Assembly (NCBI RefSeq): GCF_007556585.1 | Contig: NZ_VJNA01000002.1 | Coordinates: 55,231-119,230, forward strand | Origin: Tepidimonas aquatica | GTDB lineage: Bacteria > Pseudomonadota > Gammaproteobacteria > Burkholderiales > Burkholderiaceae_C | Reading direction: 5' to 3' | Length of the DNA: 64,000 bases | Shown: positions 16,312 to 25,448 of the stretch, one piece after another | How positions within the stretch are numbered: position 1 is the stretch's first letter | Layout of the letters: each line of letters opens with the position of its first letter | Position numbers and translations under genes: made by a program | The notes under the pieces: generated by a model | Told to the model about the DNA's origin: nothing | The model's input: only the letters and a program-made list of their open reading frames with translations | Database searches by the model: none

Positions 16312-17300
16312 GCGCCCCTTGCAGCCCCACCGCCGCCCCACCGGGTTTGGACCTCACCATCGCCACCCGCGAAAGCCGCCTGGCCCTGTGGCAGGCCGAA
16401 CACGTGCAAGCGCGTCTGCAAGCGGCCGGTCACCGCGTGCGGCTGCTGGGCATGACCACGCGCGGCGACCAGATCCTGGATCGCACCCTGTCGAAGGTCG
16501 GCGGCAAGGGTCTGTTCGTCAAGGAGTTGGAAGTGGCGCTGGAGCAGGGGCGGGCCGACCTGGCGGTGCACTCGCTCAAGGACGTGCCGATGGAGCTGCC
16601 GCAGGGTTTTGCGCTGGCGTGCGTGATGCAGCGCGAAGACCCGCGTGACGCCTGGGTGTCGCCGCACGCGGCGGAGTTGGCAGAGCTGCCTGCGGGGGCG
16701 GTGGTTGGCACGTCCAGCCTGCGGCGCATGGTGCTGCTGCGCGCGGCGCTGGTGCGCCTGGGGCGCGACGACGTGCGCATCGAGCCGCTGCGTGGCAACC
16801 TGGACACACGGCTGCGCAAGCTGGACGAAGGTCAGTACCACGCCATCGTGCTGGCGGCGGCCGGGTTGCGTCGGCTGGGGCTGCAGGCGCGCATCCGGCG
16901 TGTGTTCGAGCCGCACGAGATGCTGCCTGCCGCCGGACAGGGGGCGCTGGGCGTCGAAATCCGCGCCGAACGCAACGACGTGGCCCAGGCCTTGGCGCCA
17001 CTGGCGCACCGTCCCACGTGGTACGCGGTCGAGGCCGAGCGGGCGGTGTCGCGTGCCCTGGGTGGCAGCTGCTCGGTGCCGTTGGCCGCCCACGCCGAGT
17101 GGCCCCACGGCGCACCGACCGAGGGTGACGCGCCGGCCTTGTTGCGCTTGCGCGCGGCGTGGGGCGACCCCGATCAGGCGGGGGTGTTGTTGACCGCGCA
17201 AGTGCAAGCCGAAGTTGGCTCGTTGGCGCAAGCACGTACGCTGGGCGAGCAGGCGGCCGCCGCGCTGCTGGCGCAGGGCGCGCGCGTGGCGCCGGCGTGA
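16308..17300 (+). CDS. hemC: Porphobilinogen deaminase (hydroxymethylbilane synthase)
   Basis: HemC polymerises four porphobilinogens into hydroxymethylbilane in heme synthesis. The 330-residue protein has the N-terminal '[13 protein letters not shown]', the phosphate/substrate loop '[11 protein letters not shown]', '[15 protein letters not shown]', and the dipyrromethane-cofactor cysteine Cys255 in GGSCSVP. Its ATG overlaps the algR-like stop (ATGA) and hemD follows after 22 bases. The short Ala/Pro-rich N-terminus before residue 15 is not conserved but no other start fits better. Confidence 0.95.
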   Translation: MSAPCSPTAAPPGLDLTIATRESRLALWQAEHVQARLQAAGHRVRLLGMTTRGDQILDRTLSKVGGKGLFVKELEVALEQGRADLAVHSLKDVPMELPQGFALACVMQREDPRDAWVSPHAAELAELPAGAVVGTSSLRRMVLLRAALVRLGRDDVRIEPLRGNLDTRLRKLDEGQYHAIVLAAAGLRRLGLQARIRRVFEPHEMLPAAGQGALGVEIRAERNDVAQALAPLAHRPTWYAVEAERAVSRALGGSCSVPLAAHAEWPHGAPTEGDAPALLRLRAAWGDPDQAGVLLTAQVQAEVGSLAQARTLGEQAAAALLAQGARVAPA

Positions 17301-17322
17301 CCATCCCACGCCGTCGGTCGCC

Positions 17323-18084
17323 ATGCAGCGCCCATCCGTCGTCGTCACCCGGCCCGAAAGCCAAGCCGGCGCCTGGGTACAAGCCTTGCGCGCGGCCGGC
17401 TGGCCCGTCGTGGCGTTGCCGTTGATCGCCACATGTCCCACGGTTGCGCCCCGTGCGCCTGCCCCGTGGACCGGTGGTGAGCGGTGGGACGCGGTGATGG
17501 TGGTCAGCCCTGCCGCCGTGCAGGCTGCCCAGCACGCGCGCTGGCCGGTGCCCGCGCCGCCCACCCGGCTGTGGGCCCCGGGGGCGGGCACGGCCGCCGC
17601 GCTGCGTACCTGGGGAGCCGACCCCGCGCGGGTGGACGCGCCCAGCGCCACCGGCCCGGCGACGATGGACTCGGAGAGCCTGTGGCCGCTGGTGCGGCCG
17701 CAGATGGGACCCGGGCGGCGCTTGCTGGTGCTGCGCGGGGTGTCGGCCGACGGGCGCGAAGGGCGCGACTGGCTGCTGCAACAGGCACGCGCCACCGGCG
17801 CCGACGTCGTGGCCCTGCCGGTGTACCGGCGTGCGTTGCCTGCCTGGGGCGAGGCGCAGCGCCGGCACGCCACGGATCTGGGCCAGGCTGTGTGGCTGTT
17901 CAGCGCCAGCGAAGCTGTTGCGCACTTGCAACAGTTGCTGCCGCACGCGGTCTGGCGCGACGCCACGGCCGTCGTGACCCATCCCCGCATCGCGCAGGCC
18001 GCCTCCGCCGCGGGGTTTGGGCGTGTGGTGGTGGCCGCCCCCACGGTGGCCGCGGTGTTGCAAGCCCTAGAATCGGTGGCGTGA
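17323..18084 (+). CDS. hemD: Uroporphyrinogen-III synthase
   Basis: HemD cyclises hydroxymethylbilane to uroporphyrinogen III. The family diverges strongly in sequence; here 253 residues show the two-lobed pattern, with 'VVVTRPESQAGAWVQAL' at the N-terminus, 'LLVLRGVSADGREGRDWLLQQ' mid-protein and 'WLFSASEAVAHLQ' in the second lobe. Position between hemC and hemX supports the call. The ATG at 17323 is the first consistent with the family N-terminus, 22 bases after the hemC stop; the stop overlaps the hemX GTG. Confidence 0.9.
   Translation: MQRPSVVVTRPESQAGAWVQALRAAGWPVVALPLIATCPTVAPRAPAPWTGGERWDAVMVVSPAAVQAAQHARWPVPAPPTRLWAPGAGTAAALRTWGADPARVDAPSATGPATMDSESLWPLVRPQMGPGRRLLVLRGVSADGREGRDWLLQQARATGADVVALPVYRRALPAWGEAQRRHATDLGQAVWLFSASEAVAHLQQLLPHAVWRDATAVVTHPRIAQAASAAGFGRVVVAAPTVAAVLQALESVA
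18068..18073 (+). promoter_or_regulatory. Candidate -10 element TAGAAT for hemX
   Basis: TAGAAT near the end of hemD is followed by seven bases and the hemX GTG at 18081, the recurrent leaderless spacing. Confidence 0.35.
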
Positions 18085-19181
18085 ACCAAACCCCCGTCGA
18101 GCCCATCCCGGCCACTGCCCCGGCTCCGCCTGCCGCCGCGTTGAGGTGGGCGGTGGTGGTCAGCACCGTGCTGGCGCTGTTGGCGCTGGCGCTGGGCGGT
18201 GTGTTGTGGCAGCGGCTGGCCCGCACCCAGGAGGAGCTGGCCCGTCGCACGCTGCAGCAGCAAACCGAGCAGGCCGCCGTGCGGGCGTTGGCCGAGCAGG
18301 CGCAGGCTGCCAGCGCGGACATGCAAGCGCGCCTGGGCGTGCTGGAGATGCGCGTGGCCGAAGTCAGCCTGCAGCGCAGCCAATTGGAAGAGCTGATGCT
18401 GTCGGTGTCGCGCTCGCGCGACGACGCGCTGTTGCAGGACCTGGAAGCGGCGCTGCGGCTGGCGGTACAACAAAGCCAGTTGACCGGCAGCGTGCAGCCG
18501 ATGGTGTCGGCGCTGCAGGGGGCACAGCAGCGCATCGAGCGCGCCGCGCAGCCGCGCCTCAACCCGGTGCAGCGGGCCATCGCGCGCGACCTGGAGCGCA
18601 TCCGCGCCGCCACCCTGGCCGATGTGCCGGCGCTGGTGGCCAGGCTCGACGAACTGGCGCGCAGCGTGGACGAATGGCCGCTGCGCAGCGGGCCGCCGAC
18701 CCCTGCCCCGCGCACACCGCCGCCGACCCCCGGCGCTGGCGCGGCCAAGGGCCAGCCGGCGGAGGCCGCGCCTGCCGACCCCGGTCCGTGGTGGTCAACG
18801 GCGCAGGCCTGGGCCGCCGCGGTGCTGCGCGATGGCTGGGCACGTTTGCAGCTCGCGCTGCCGGACTTGGTGCGCATCCGGCGTATCGAACAGCCCGAAG
18901 CCGTGCTGTTGACGCCCCAGCAGTCGTACTTTCTGCGCGAGAACGCCCGTTTGTTGCTGCTCAACGCACGGCTGGCGGTGTTGGCCCGGCAGTTCGACGG
19001 TGCGCGGGCCGATCTGCGCACGCTGCAACGCCACTTGGAGCGCTACTTCGACACCGACGCGCCGTTGCTGCAGCCGGTGCTGCGCACCTTGAGCGAACTG
19101 CAGCGCGACCTGCGCAGCGACGCGCTGCCGCGCCCCGACGAGACCCTGGCGGCCCTGGCCGCCGCGGCCGGGGGCCGTTGA
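18081..19181 (+). CDS. hemX: HemX-like uroporphyrinogen-III C-methyltransferase-family membrane protein
   Basis: This 366-residue protein has a Pro/Ala-rich N-terminus, one transmembrane helix (about residues 24-46), a long Gln/Ala/Glu-rich coiled coil (about 50-110) and a helical C-terminal domain. This is the HemX architecture found between hemD and hemY in many proteobacteria; despite the annotation often given, it lacks the SAM-binding methyltransferase fold, so enzymatic activity is not supported. The GTG start overlaps the hemD stop (GTGA). Residues 215-250 form a Pro/Ala linker. Its role is probably structural, at the inner membrane with HemY (inference). Confidence 0.85.
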   Translation: MNQTPVEPIPATAPAPPAAALRWAVVVSTVLALLALALGGVLWQRLARTQEELARRTLQQQTEQAAVRALAEQAQAASADMQARLGVLEMRVAEVSLQRSQLEELMLSVSRSRDDALLQDLEAALRLAVQQSQLTGSVQPMVSALQGAQQRIERAAQPRLNPVQRAIARDLERIRAATLADVPALVARLDELARSVDEWPLRSGPPTPAPRTPPPTPGAGAAKGQPAEAAPADPGPWWSTAQAWAAAVLRDGWARLQLALPDLVRIRRIEQPEAVLLTPQQSYFLRENARLLLLNARLAVLARQFDGARADLRTLQRHLERYFDTDAPLLQPVLRTLSELQRDLRSDALPRPDETLAALAAAAGGR

Positions 19182-19211
19182 GATGGCGTGCCGGTGGGAC
19201 AGAGGACGGCC

Positions 19212-20522
19212 ATGGCGGTGAAACGCATTTTCGGTTGGCTGCTGCTGGCGGCGCTGGCCGTCGCCGCGGCACTGCTGATGGGGGACAACCCCGCCACCGT
19301 GTCGCTGTTTTGGCCGCCTTGGCGTGTCGACGCCTCGTTCAACCTGGTGCTGGTGGCGTTGGTGGGTGGCTTTGCGCTGCTGTACGCGGCGTTGCGCGGG
19401 GTGGCGTGGCTGCGCGCGCTGCCGGCACGCGCGCGGCGCTGGCGCACGCTGCAGCATGAGCGCGCCACCGTCGGCCTGCTGCTGCAGGCGCAGGGCTACC
19501 AGCTGGGCGGACGCTTCGTGCGCGCACAGGCCGCCGCGCGCGAAACGATCGAACGCCTGCGGCAACCCAACGAGCTGCCGCCGTACCGGGGGGCGCTGTG
19601 GGTGCTGGCGCACTTGGTGGCAGCGCAAAGCGCGCACGCCCTGGGCCAGCACGGCCAGCGCGATGCCTGGGTGGCCGCGGCGCTGCAGGACGCTCAGCCG
19701 CCGCACGGTGACGGCGTGGCCGAGGCCCGCGAGGGCGTGCTGCTGTGCGCCGCCGAATGGGCGCTGGACGCGGGCGACTTGGAGGTGGCGGCGCAGCATT
19801 TGGCCCAACTGCCGCAAGGGGCGGCGCGGCGCATCCAGGCGGTGCGGCTGCGGTTGCGTTTGGCGCAGGCGCGCCGCGACACCCACACGGCGCTGGAGCT
19901 GGCGCGGCTGCTGGCCAAACACCGGGCGCTGTCGCCGCAGGCGGCCCAGTCGCTGCTGCGTGGCTTGTGGCGCGATGCGGTGCAGGCCGCCAGCGACCCC
20001 GTCTCGCTGCTGGCGGTGTGGCGGCTGTTGCAGGGCGACGAGCGGCGCGATCCGCGCCGGGCGCTGGCGGTGCTGCGCCGCGCGGCGCCGTGGGCCGGGT
20101 CGGCGGCCCAGCAGGACGGCGCGTTGCCACCGGTGGTCGATGAAGCGATCCGTGTCGCCTGGAGCGGTTTGGACCAACTGGGTGACGACGAGCGGCTGCA
20201 GGCCGTGGCGGTGGTCGAGCCGTGGTTGGCACGGCTGGACGGTAGCTGGCTGGCCCGGCTGGAACAAGCCCAGCAGCGTGCCCCGAACGATGCCGCGCTG
20301 CAGTACTTGGCCGGACAAGCCTACCGCGCCCGTGGTTTGTGGGGCAAGGCGCAGACGCTGCTGCAGCAGGCCGCTCGATCGCTGCCCCCGGGCGAGTTGC
20401 AGCGCCGCGCCTGGGTGGCGCTGGCCGAACTGGCCCAGCAACGTGGCGAAGCCGACGCCGCGCTGCAGGCGTGGCAGCGCGCTGCGCGCACCGGCCTGGA
20501 GCCGCCCCGCGCCCCGTGGTGA
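19212..20522 (+). CDS. hemY: HemY-like inner-membrane TPR protein
   Basis: This 436-residue protein starts with two hydrophobic segments (about residues 5-25 and 38-60) separated by 'NPATVSLFWPPWRVD', the HemY N-terminal domain, followed by an Ala/Leu/Arg-rich alpha-helical region with TPR-like repeats, for example 'LGQHGQRDAWVAAALQDA' and 'YLAGQAYRARGLWGKAQTLL'. It closes the hem cluster 30 bases after hemX. The proteobacterial HemY is not the Bacillus protoporphyrinogen oxidase of the same name; its precise role in tetrapyrrole metabolism is unknown. Start at the second Met (19212), where family similarity begins. Confidence 0.87.
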   Translation: MAVKRIFGWLLLAALAVAAALLMGDNPATVSLFWPPWRVDASFNLVLVALVGGFALLYAALRGVAWLRALPARARRWRTLQHERATVGLLLQAQGYQLGGRFVRAQAAARETIERLRQPNELPPYRGALWVLAHLVAAQSAHALGQHGQRDAWVAAALQDAQPPHGDGVAEAREGVLLCAAEWALDAGDLEVAAQHLAQLPQGAARRIQAVRLRLRLAQARRDTHTALELARLLAKHRALSPQAAQSLLRGLWRDAVQAASDPVSLLAVWRLLQGDERRDPRRALAVLRRAAPWAGSAAQQDGALPPVVDEAIRVAWSGLDQLGDDERLQAVAVVEPWLARLDGSWLARLEQAQQRAPNDAALQYLAGQAYRARGLWGKAQTLLQQAARSLPPGELQRRAWVALAELAQQRGEADAALQAWQRAARTGLEPPRAPW

Positions 20523-20527
20523 TGCCG

Positions 20528-21100
20528 CTACGGGTGCGGCCCGTGGTGGCACCGCCGCAGCCGCTGCCGGCGCGCCCGGCGCACCCGCAACGTCCACAGC
20601 ACGTTGACGCTCATGTAGGTCAACGTTGCCGCCACGGTGGCGACGATCGACAGCCCAACCATCAGCGGTTTGCCCACGCCCGCCGCCCACGTCCACCACG
20701 AGGTGACGGTGTCGTCATCGGGCGGTGTGGCAGGAGCCACCGCGCTGAGGTCGCTTGAGGGCGCCACGCCTGCATCCGCTGCGCCGACGATGACTTCACC
20801 CAGCTGGTACGCAGCCCAATACACCGGCCCGAACGTCACTGGGTTGGTGACCAACGTGCTGGCCATCGCACTGGGCAGGTGGGCGCGCAGCAGCACCGCC
20901 AGCGTGGCCGCCGCCGGGATCTGGGCCACCGGGATCAGCAACCCAAAAAAGACGCCCAACGCCAGCCCGAGCGCCAGCCCGCGTCGGCTGAAACGCCACA
21001 GCCGCGGGTGGTGCAAAGAAGGCCCCAGCCAACGCAGCCAACGCTTGCGCTGGATATGTTCGGGGCTTGGCAGCAGGGCGATCAGGCGTTGTTTGATCAT
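20528..21100 (-). CDS. DUF2062 family membrane protein
   Basis: This 190-residue protein shows the DUF2062 pattern: a basic N-terminus, 'ALGLALGVFFGLLIPVAQ' as first membrane segment (about 43-62), the conserved 'TLVTNPVTFGPVYWAAYQLG' region (about 83-102), an Ala/Asp-rich loop and a last hydrophobic segment (about 140-165) before a basic tail. Function is unknown; it is a predicted inner-membrane protein. It is convergent with hemY, five bases between stops. Confidence 0.8.
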   Translation of the reverse strand: MIKQRLIALLPSPEHIQRKRWLRWLGPSLHHPRLWRFSRRGLALGLALGVFFGLLIPVAQIPAAATLAVLLRAHLPSAMASTLVTNPVTFGPVYWAAYQLGEVIVGAADAGVAPSSDLSAVAPATPPDDDTVTSWWTWAAGVGKPLMVGLSIVATVAATLTYMSVNVLWTLRVRRARRQRLRRCHHGPHP

Positions 21101-21149
21101 CGGCGTCGACCCAACGGCACGCCTCTATTATCGCCCAACGTCGGCCGTG

Positions 21150-21986
21150 TCACGGCACCGCGGCGATGAAATCCACACAGGCCGCCAGCAGCGCATCCGG
21201 CTGGTCGCGGTGGGGGCTGTGGCCGCAGTGGGGCAGCACGCAGCGCCGCGCGTGCGGCACCTGCGCGGCGATGGCGTCGAGCTGCGCCAGTGTGCCGTAC
21301 TCGTCCTGCTCGCCCTGCACCAACAGCAGCGGCGCGCGGATGCGCGCGCAGTCGGCACGGATGTCGAACGTGCGAAACGCGGGGCTGAGCCACACGTCGT
21401 TCCACTGCCAAAACGCGTTGTCGACGTCGGCGTGGTACCGTTGCAGGCGCGCGCGCAGGTCACCGTGCAGGTACGCCTCGCGCGCGGCGGCGATGGCGCG
21501 CAGCGCAATGTCCTCCACGAACACGTGCGGTGCCAGCGCCACCACCCCGGCCACCGGGTGGCGCGCTGCGTACAGCAGCGCAATCGTGGCGCCGTCCGAG
21601 TGACCGACCAGCAGCGGCGGCCGCTGGATGCCCAGCGCTTGCAGCAGTGCAGGCAGTACCGTCCACGCGTGCTGGTGCATGTAGTCGGGGCCATGGCGGC
21701 CAGCGCCGCGCACGTCGGGGATGGGGTCGGACTGGCCATAGCCCTGACGCGAGTACAGCCACCCCACGCGCCCGGTGGCGTGGCACAGCGCCTGCGGCCA
21801 AAGCTGGCCACGCTGGCGCCACATGCGCACGCTGCCCAGCCCCTCGTGTAAAAACACGATCGGCGCGCGCTCGCGGGCGGCTGCGGGCGGGGTGATGGAC
21901 CGCACCTCCAGCGCCACCCCACGCACCACCACGCGCTGCGGCGCTGGCGGGGGCGGATTGGGTGGTGAGGGCGGATTGGGTGACAT
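21150..21986 (-). CDS. Alpha/beta hydrolase
   Basis: This 278-residue protein has the alpha/beta hydrolase fold: oxyanion segment 'FLHEGLGSVRMW' (about 48-60), nucleophile elbow GHSDGA with Ser at about 131, an acidic residue in 'LVQGEQDEYGT' (about 230-240) and catalytic His in 'LPHCGHSPHRDQP' (about 258). The HSDG elbow is shared with several small esterase or hydrolase groups; the substrate cannot be told. The ATG at 21986 is chosen because a TACGAT hexamer sits seven bases upstream; a Pro-rich stretch then precedes the fold. It lies between DUF2062 (same strand) and the divergent EI24 gene. Confidence 0.83.
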   Translation of the reverse strand: MSPNPPSPPNPPPPAPQRVVVRGVALEVRSITPPAAARERAPIVFLHEGLGSVRMWRQRGQLWPQALCHATGRVGWLYSRQGYGQSDPIPDVRGAGRHGPDYMHQHAWTVLPALLQALGIQRPPLLVGHSDGATIALLYAARHPVAGVVALAPHVFVEDIALRAIAAAREAYLHGDLRARLQRYHADVDNAFWQWNDVWLSPAFRTFDIRADCARIRAPLLLVQGEQDEYGTLAQLDAIAAQVPHARRCVLPHCGHSPHRDQPDALLAACVDFIAAVP

Positions 21987-21993
21987 GGCCCGT

Positions 21994-21999
21994 ATCGTA
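21994..21999 (-). promoter_or_regulatory. Candidate -10 element TACGAT for the alpha/beta hydrolase
   Basis: On the minus strand TACGAT is followed by seven bases and the ATG at 21986, the leaderless spacing repeated in this window. Confidence 0.35.
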
Positions 22000-22033
22000 G
22001 CCGGCGGCGCGCACGGCCCAGGGCGCGTCGGGT

Positions 22034-22039
22034 TATGCT
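22034..22039 (+). promoter_or_regulatory. Candidate -10 element TATGCT for the EI24 gene
   Basis: TATGCT is followed by nine bases and the ATG at 22049, implying a very short or absent leader. No clear -35 is seen. Confidence 0.35.
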
Positions 22040-22048
22040 TACGACCCC

Positions 22049-22948
22049 ATGCGCTTGTTGCTCGGATCGTTTTGGCGCTCGGTCGCCTATTGCTTGCACC
22101 CACGGGTGATCGCGCTGTCGCTGCTGCCGTTGGCGCTGATGGTGGCTGGGGCGTTGGCGCTGGGCTACCTGTTTTGGGACCAGGCGGTCGATGCGGTGCT
22201 GCAGTGGCTGCAGTCGTGGGCGCTGGTCGAGTTCGTGCTGGGCTGGCTCGACAGCGTTGGCCTGGGCGCGCTGCGGCATGTGGTGGCGCCGCTGCTGGTG
22301 TTGCTGGTGGCCACGCCGATCATCGTCGTGGCCGCGTTGTTGCTGGTGGCGTTGATGATGACGCCGGCCATCGTCGACTTGGTGGCGGCGCGGCGCTTTG
22401 CCGACCTGGAGCGGCGCCACGGCGGCGGATGGTGGCGTGGGCTGGGGTGGTCGCTGTGGTCGACCGTGCTGGCGTTGCTGATGTTGTTGGTATCCCTGCC
22501 ACTGTGGCTGGTGCCGCCGCTGGCGCTGGTGCTGCCCGCGCTCATTTGGGGGTGGCTGTCGTACCGCGTGCTGGCCTACGACGCATTGGCCGAACACGCC
22601 AGCGTCGACGAGCGGCGCGCGTTGATGCGCACCCACCGCGTGCCGCTGCTGGCCATGGGTGTGGTGACGGGGCTGCTGAGCGCCGCGCCCAGCGTGTTGT
22701 GGGCCTCGGGGGCGATGTTCATCGCGCTGGCGCCGTTGCTGCTGCCGCTGGCCATCTGGATTTACGCGCTGGTGTTCGCCTTTGCGTCGCTGTGGTTCGT
22801 GCACTACCTGCTGGCGGCGTTGGCCGAGCTGCGCCACGCCACCCCGTCGGTGGCCACCCAGACCGCACCGGCGCGCGACGCCGTCCCACCGCCCCCCGAG
22901 CGGGTCATCGACGTCCCAGCACGCGAACTGCCCCCGTCGTCCTCATGA
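22049..22948 (+). CDS. EI24 domain-containing membrane protein
   Basis: This 299-residue protein has about six hydrophobic segments (roughly 15-45, 70-105, 140-185, 215-265) in the arrangement of the EI24/CysZ superfamily, including 'LVAARRFADLERRHGGGWWR' and a 'YDALAEHASVDERRALMRTHR' cytoplasmic stretch typical of that domain. CysZ members transport sulfate, but nothing here (no cys genes) supports that function. The last 40 residues are a Pro-rich cytoplasmic tail. A CinA-like gene follows after seven bases on the same strand. Confidence 0.8.
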   Translation: MRLLLGSFWRSVAYCLHPRVIALSLLPLALMVAGALALGYLFWDQAVDAVLQWLQSWALVEFVLGWLDSVGLGALRHVVAPLLVLLVATPIIVVAALLLVALMMTPAIVDLVAARRFADLERRHGGGWWRGLGWSLWSTVLALLMLLVSLPLWLVPPLALVLPALIWGWLSYRVLAYDALAEHASVDERRALMRTHRVPLLAMGVVTGLLSAAPSVLWASGAMFIALAPLLLPLAIWIYALVFAFASLWFVHYLLAALAELRHATPSVATQTAPARDAVPPPPERVIDVPARELPPSSS

Positions 22949-22955
22949 GGTTGGC

Positions 22956-23780
22956 GTGAACACAGACAAACCCTCCATCGGCCTGATCGTCATCGGTGAT
23001 GAGATCCTGTCGGGCAAGCGGCAAGACAAGCATGTGCCCAAAGTGATCGAGCTGCTGCAGGCCCGTGGGCTGCAACTGACCTGGGCGCACTACGTGGGCG
23101 ACGACCGCGCGGCGATCACCGAGGTGCTGCGCCAGGCGTTTGCACGCGACGGCGTGGTGCTGTCCACCGGCGGCATCGGCGCCACGCCGGACGACCACAC
23201 GCGCCAGGCCGCTGCCGCCGCGCTGGGTGTGCCGCTGACCCTGCACCCCGAGGCCAAGGCGCTGATCGAGCAGCGCATCCGCGACATGTGTGCCGAGCGT
23301 GGCGAGCCCTACGACCCGAGCCGCCCCGACCATGTCCAGCGGCTGCAAATGGGTTACTTCCCCGAGGGCGCCACGATCATCCCCAACCCGTACAACAAAA
23401 TCCCCGGTTTCAGTTGCCGCGGCCCGGGCGGGGGCATGGTGCATTTCGTGCCCGGGTTTCCGGTCATGGCCTGGCCGATGATCGAGTGGGTGCTCGACAC
23501 CCTGCACCGCGACCTGCACGGTCGCGCGGCGCAGCGCGAGCGCTCTGTCATCGTGTACGGCGCGATGGAGGCTACGCTGACGCCGCTGATGGAGCGCATC
23601 GAAGCCGATCATCCGCAGGTGCGCGTGTTCAGCCTGCCCAGCGTCGACCACCCCGAGCATGGCCGCCACATCGAATTGGGCGTCAAAGGCCCGCCCGAGG
23701 CGGTGCAAACCGCTTACGATGCGCTGTTGGCCGGGTTGCGCGCGATGGCCCAGCGGCTGGGCCCCGAAATGGTGCGATAA
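22956..23780 (+). CDS. CinA-like competence/damage-inducible protein A, MoCF domain only
   Basis: This 274-residue protein begins with the molybdopterin-binding/CinA N-terminal domain: 'GLIVIGDEILSGKRQDKH', 'VLSTGGIGATPDDHTRQA' and 'VHFVPGFPVMAWPM' are conserved motifs. It lacks the C-terminal NMN deamidase domain of full-length CinA (about 400 residues). Free-standing proteins of this type are common in Burkholderiales; related domains hydrolyse ADP-ribose or FAD-type pyrophosphates, but activity is not provable here. The GTG at 22956 matches the family N-terminus. The glnA regulatory region follows immediately. Confidence 0.88.
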   Translation: MNTDKPSIGLIVIGDEILSGKRQDKHVPKVIELLQARGLQLTWAHYVGDDRAAITEVLRQAFARDGVVLSTGGIGATPDDHTRQAAAAALGVPLTLHPEAKALIEQRIRDMCAERGEPYDPSRPDHVQRLQMGYFPEGATIIPNPYNKIPGFSCRGPGGGMVHFVPGFPVMAWPMIEWVLDTLHRDLHGRAAQRERSVIVYGAMEATLTPLMERIEADHPQVRVFSLPSVDHPEHGRHIELGVKGPPEAVQTAYDALLAGLRAMAQRLGPEMVR

Positions 23781-23783
23781 CAA

Positions 23784-23800
23784 TGCACGCTGTTGGTGCA
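23784..23800 (+). promoter_or_regulatory. NtrC binding site 1 upstream of glnA
   Basis: TGCACG-CTGTT-GGTGCA matches the NtrC consensus TGCACC-N5-GGTGCA in all but one base. Together with the site 18 bases downstream and the sigma-54 promoter, it forms a standard NtrC enhancer. Confidence 0.85.
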
Positions 23801-23801
23801 A

Positions 23802-23818
23802 TGCACTGTTGTGGTGCA
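23802..23818 (+). promoter_or_regulatory. NtrC binding site 2 upstream of glnA
   Basis: TGCACT-GTTGT-GGTGCA differs from the NtrC consensus by one base. Its start is 18 bases after that of site 1, close to two helical turns, so two NtrC dimers can bind cooperatively on roughly one face. Confidence 0.85.
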
Positions 23819-23860
23819 TTGTGGGGTGGTTTATTGGCCTAGCTGATCACGCGCGCAACG

Positions 23861-23876
23861 TGGCACGCATCGTGCT
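23861..23876 (+). promoter_or_regulatory. Sigma-54 promoter of glnA
   Basis: TGGCACG-CATC-GTGCT matches the -24/-12 consensus TGGCACG-N4-TTGCW with one mismatch; the invariant GG (23862-23863) and GC (23874-23875) are separated by exactly ten bases. It lies 43 bases after NtrC site 2 and 55 bases before the glnA ATG. Confidence 0.9.
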
Positions 23877-23930
23877 TAGCCTGACCCACGTCAACGTTTC
23901 TGACCCCTCACCGCAACAAGGAGCACTGGC

Positions 23931-25346
23931 ATGGCCAAAACCGTCGCCGACGTCATGAACATGATCAAGGAAAACGACGTCAAGTTCGTCGACTTCCGCT
24001 TCACCGACACCCGTGGCAAGGAGCAGCACGTGACGGTGCCGATTTCCGCCTTCGGCGAAGACAAGTTCACGTCGGGCCACGCGTTCGACGGCTCGTCGAT
24101 TGCCGGCTGGAAGGGCATCGAGGCATCCGACATGCTGCTGATGCCAGACCCCAACACCGCCAACATCGACCCTTTCTTTGAAGAGACGACGCTGTACCTG
24201 CAGTGCGACGTCATCGAGCCCAGCGACGGCAAGGCCTACGACCGCGACCCGCGCTCGATCGCCAAGCGCGCCGAGGCGTATCTGAAGGCCTCCGGCCTGG
24301 GTGACACCGCTTACTTCGGGCCGGAGCCGGAGTTTTTCCTGTTCGACGGCGTGCGCTGGAGCACCCAGCCGGGCAACTGCTTTTACGAAATCGAGGAGTA
24401 CGAGGCGCCGTGGAACACCGGCACCAAGTACGACAACGGCAACCGCGGCCACCGTCCGCGCACCAAAGGCGGCTACTTCCCGGTGCCGCCGGTGGACAGC
24501 ACGCACGACATGCGTGCCGAGATGGTGCTGATCCTGGAGTCGCTCGGCATTCCGGTCGAGGTGTTCCACCACGAGGTGGCGGGCGCCGGCCAGTGCGAAA
24601 TCGGCACCAAGTTCTCCACGCTGGTGGAGCGTGCCGACTGGACGCAGACCCTCAAGTACGTCATCTGGAACGTGGCCGAGCGCTACGGCAAGACCGCCAC
24701 CTTCATGCCCAAGCCCTACCATGGCGACAACGGCAGCGGCATGCACGTGCACCAATCGGTGTGGAAGGATGGCAAAAACCTGTTTGCCGGTGACGGCTAC
24801 GCGGGTCTGAGCGACTTTGCGCTGTACTACATCGGCGGCATCATCAAGCACGCCCGCGCGCTCAACGCCATCACCAACCCCACCACCAACAGCTACAAGC
24901 GCCTGGTGCCGCACTTCGAAGCGCCGGTCAAGCTGGCGTACTCGGCCAAAAACCGCTCGGCGTCGATCCGCATCCCCTATGTGGCCAACCCGAAGGCGCG
25001 CCGTGTCGAAGCGCGCTTCCCGGACCCGATGGCCAACCCGTACCTGTGCTTTGCCGCGCTGCTGATGGCGGGTCTGGACGGCGTGGAAAACAAAATCCAC
25101 CCGGGCGAAGCCGCGACCAAGGACCTGTACCACCTGCCGCCGGAAGAGGACAAGCTGGTGCCGACCGTCTGCCACAGCCTCGACATGGCGTTGGACTACC
25201 TGGACAAGGACCGTGCCTTCCTGACCAAGGGCGGCGTGTTTACCGACAGTATGATCGACGCCTACATCGAGCTGAAGATGCAGGAGGTCAACCGCGCCCG
25301 CGTCGAGGTCACCCCGACCGAGTACGACATGTACTTCAGCCTTTGA
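23931..25346 (+). CDS. glnA: Glutamine synthetase type I
   Basis: GlnA makes glutamine from glutamate, ammonia and ATP in the cytoplasm as a dodecamer. The 471-residue protein has '[15 protein letters not shown]' and 'FFLFDGVRW' metal-site regions, the ATP-binding '[16 protein letters not shown]', and the adenylylation Tyr400 in [10 protein letters not shown], so it is the GSI-beta type controlled by adenylyltransferase GlnE. A ribosome site AAGGAG precedes the ATG. Transcription should be NtrC/sigma-54 dependent from the sites upstream, and ntrB-ntrC lie downstream, giving a closed regulatory circuit. A strong terminator follows, so ntrBC may also depend on a weaker promoter. Confidence 0.98.
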   Translation: MAKTVADVMNMIKENDVKFVDFRFTDTRGKEQHVTVPISAFGEDKFTSGHAFDGSSIAGWKGIEASDMLLMPDPNTANIDPFFEETTLYLQCDVIEPSDGKAYDRDPRSIAKRAEAYLKASGLGDTAYFGPEPEFFLFDGVRWSTQPGNCFYEIEEYEAPWNTGTKYDNGNRGHRPRTKGGYFPVPPVDSTHDMRAEMVLILESLGIPVEVFHHEVAGAGQCEIGTKFSTLVERADWTQTLKYVIWNVAERYGKTATFMPKPYHGDNGSGMHVHQSVWKDGKNLFAGDGYAGLSDFALYYIGGIIKHARALNAITNPTTNSYKRLVPHFEAPVKLAYSAKNRSASIRIPYVANPKARRVEARFPDPMANPYLCFAALLMAGLDGVENKIHPGEAATKDLYHLPPEEDKLVPTVCHSLDMALDYLDKDRAFLTKGGVFTDSMIDAYIELKMQEVNRARVEVTPTEYDMYFSL

Positions 25347-25399
25347 TGGCGCCCAGCCCCGCGGCCCGTGCGACCGTGGGGCGGTGGTGACCGTAGCAT

Positions 25400-25432
25400 G
25401 CGGGGCGGCCGGGTGCCGCCCCGCACCGTTTT
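25400..25432 (+). terminator. Rho-independent terminator downstream of glnA
   Basis: GCGGGGCGGC (25400-25409) pairs perfectly with GCCGCCCCGC (25415-25424) around a five-base loop, followed by ACCGTTTT. It separates glnA from the coiled-coil gene and ntrBC. Confidence 0.85.
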
Positions 25433-25448
25433 GGGTGATACTGTGGCC

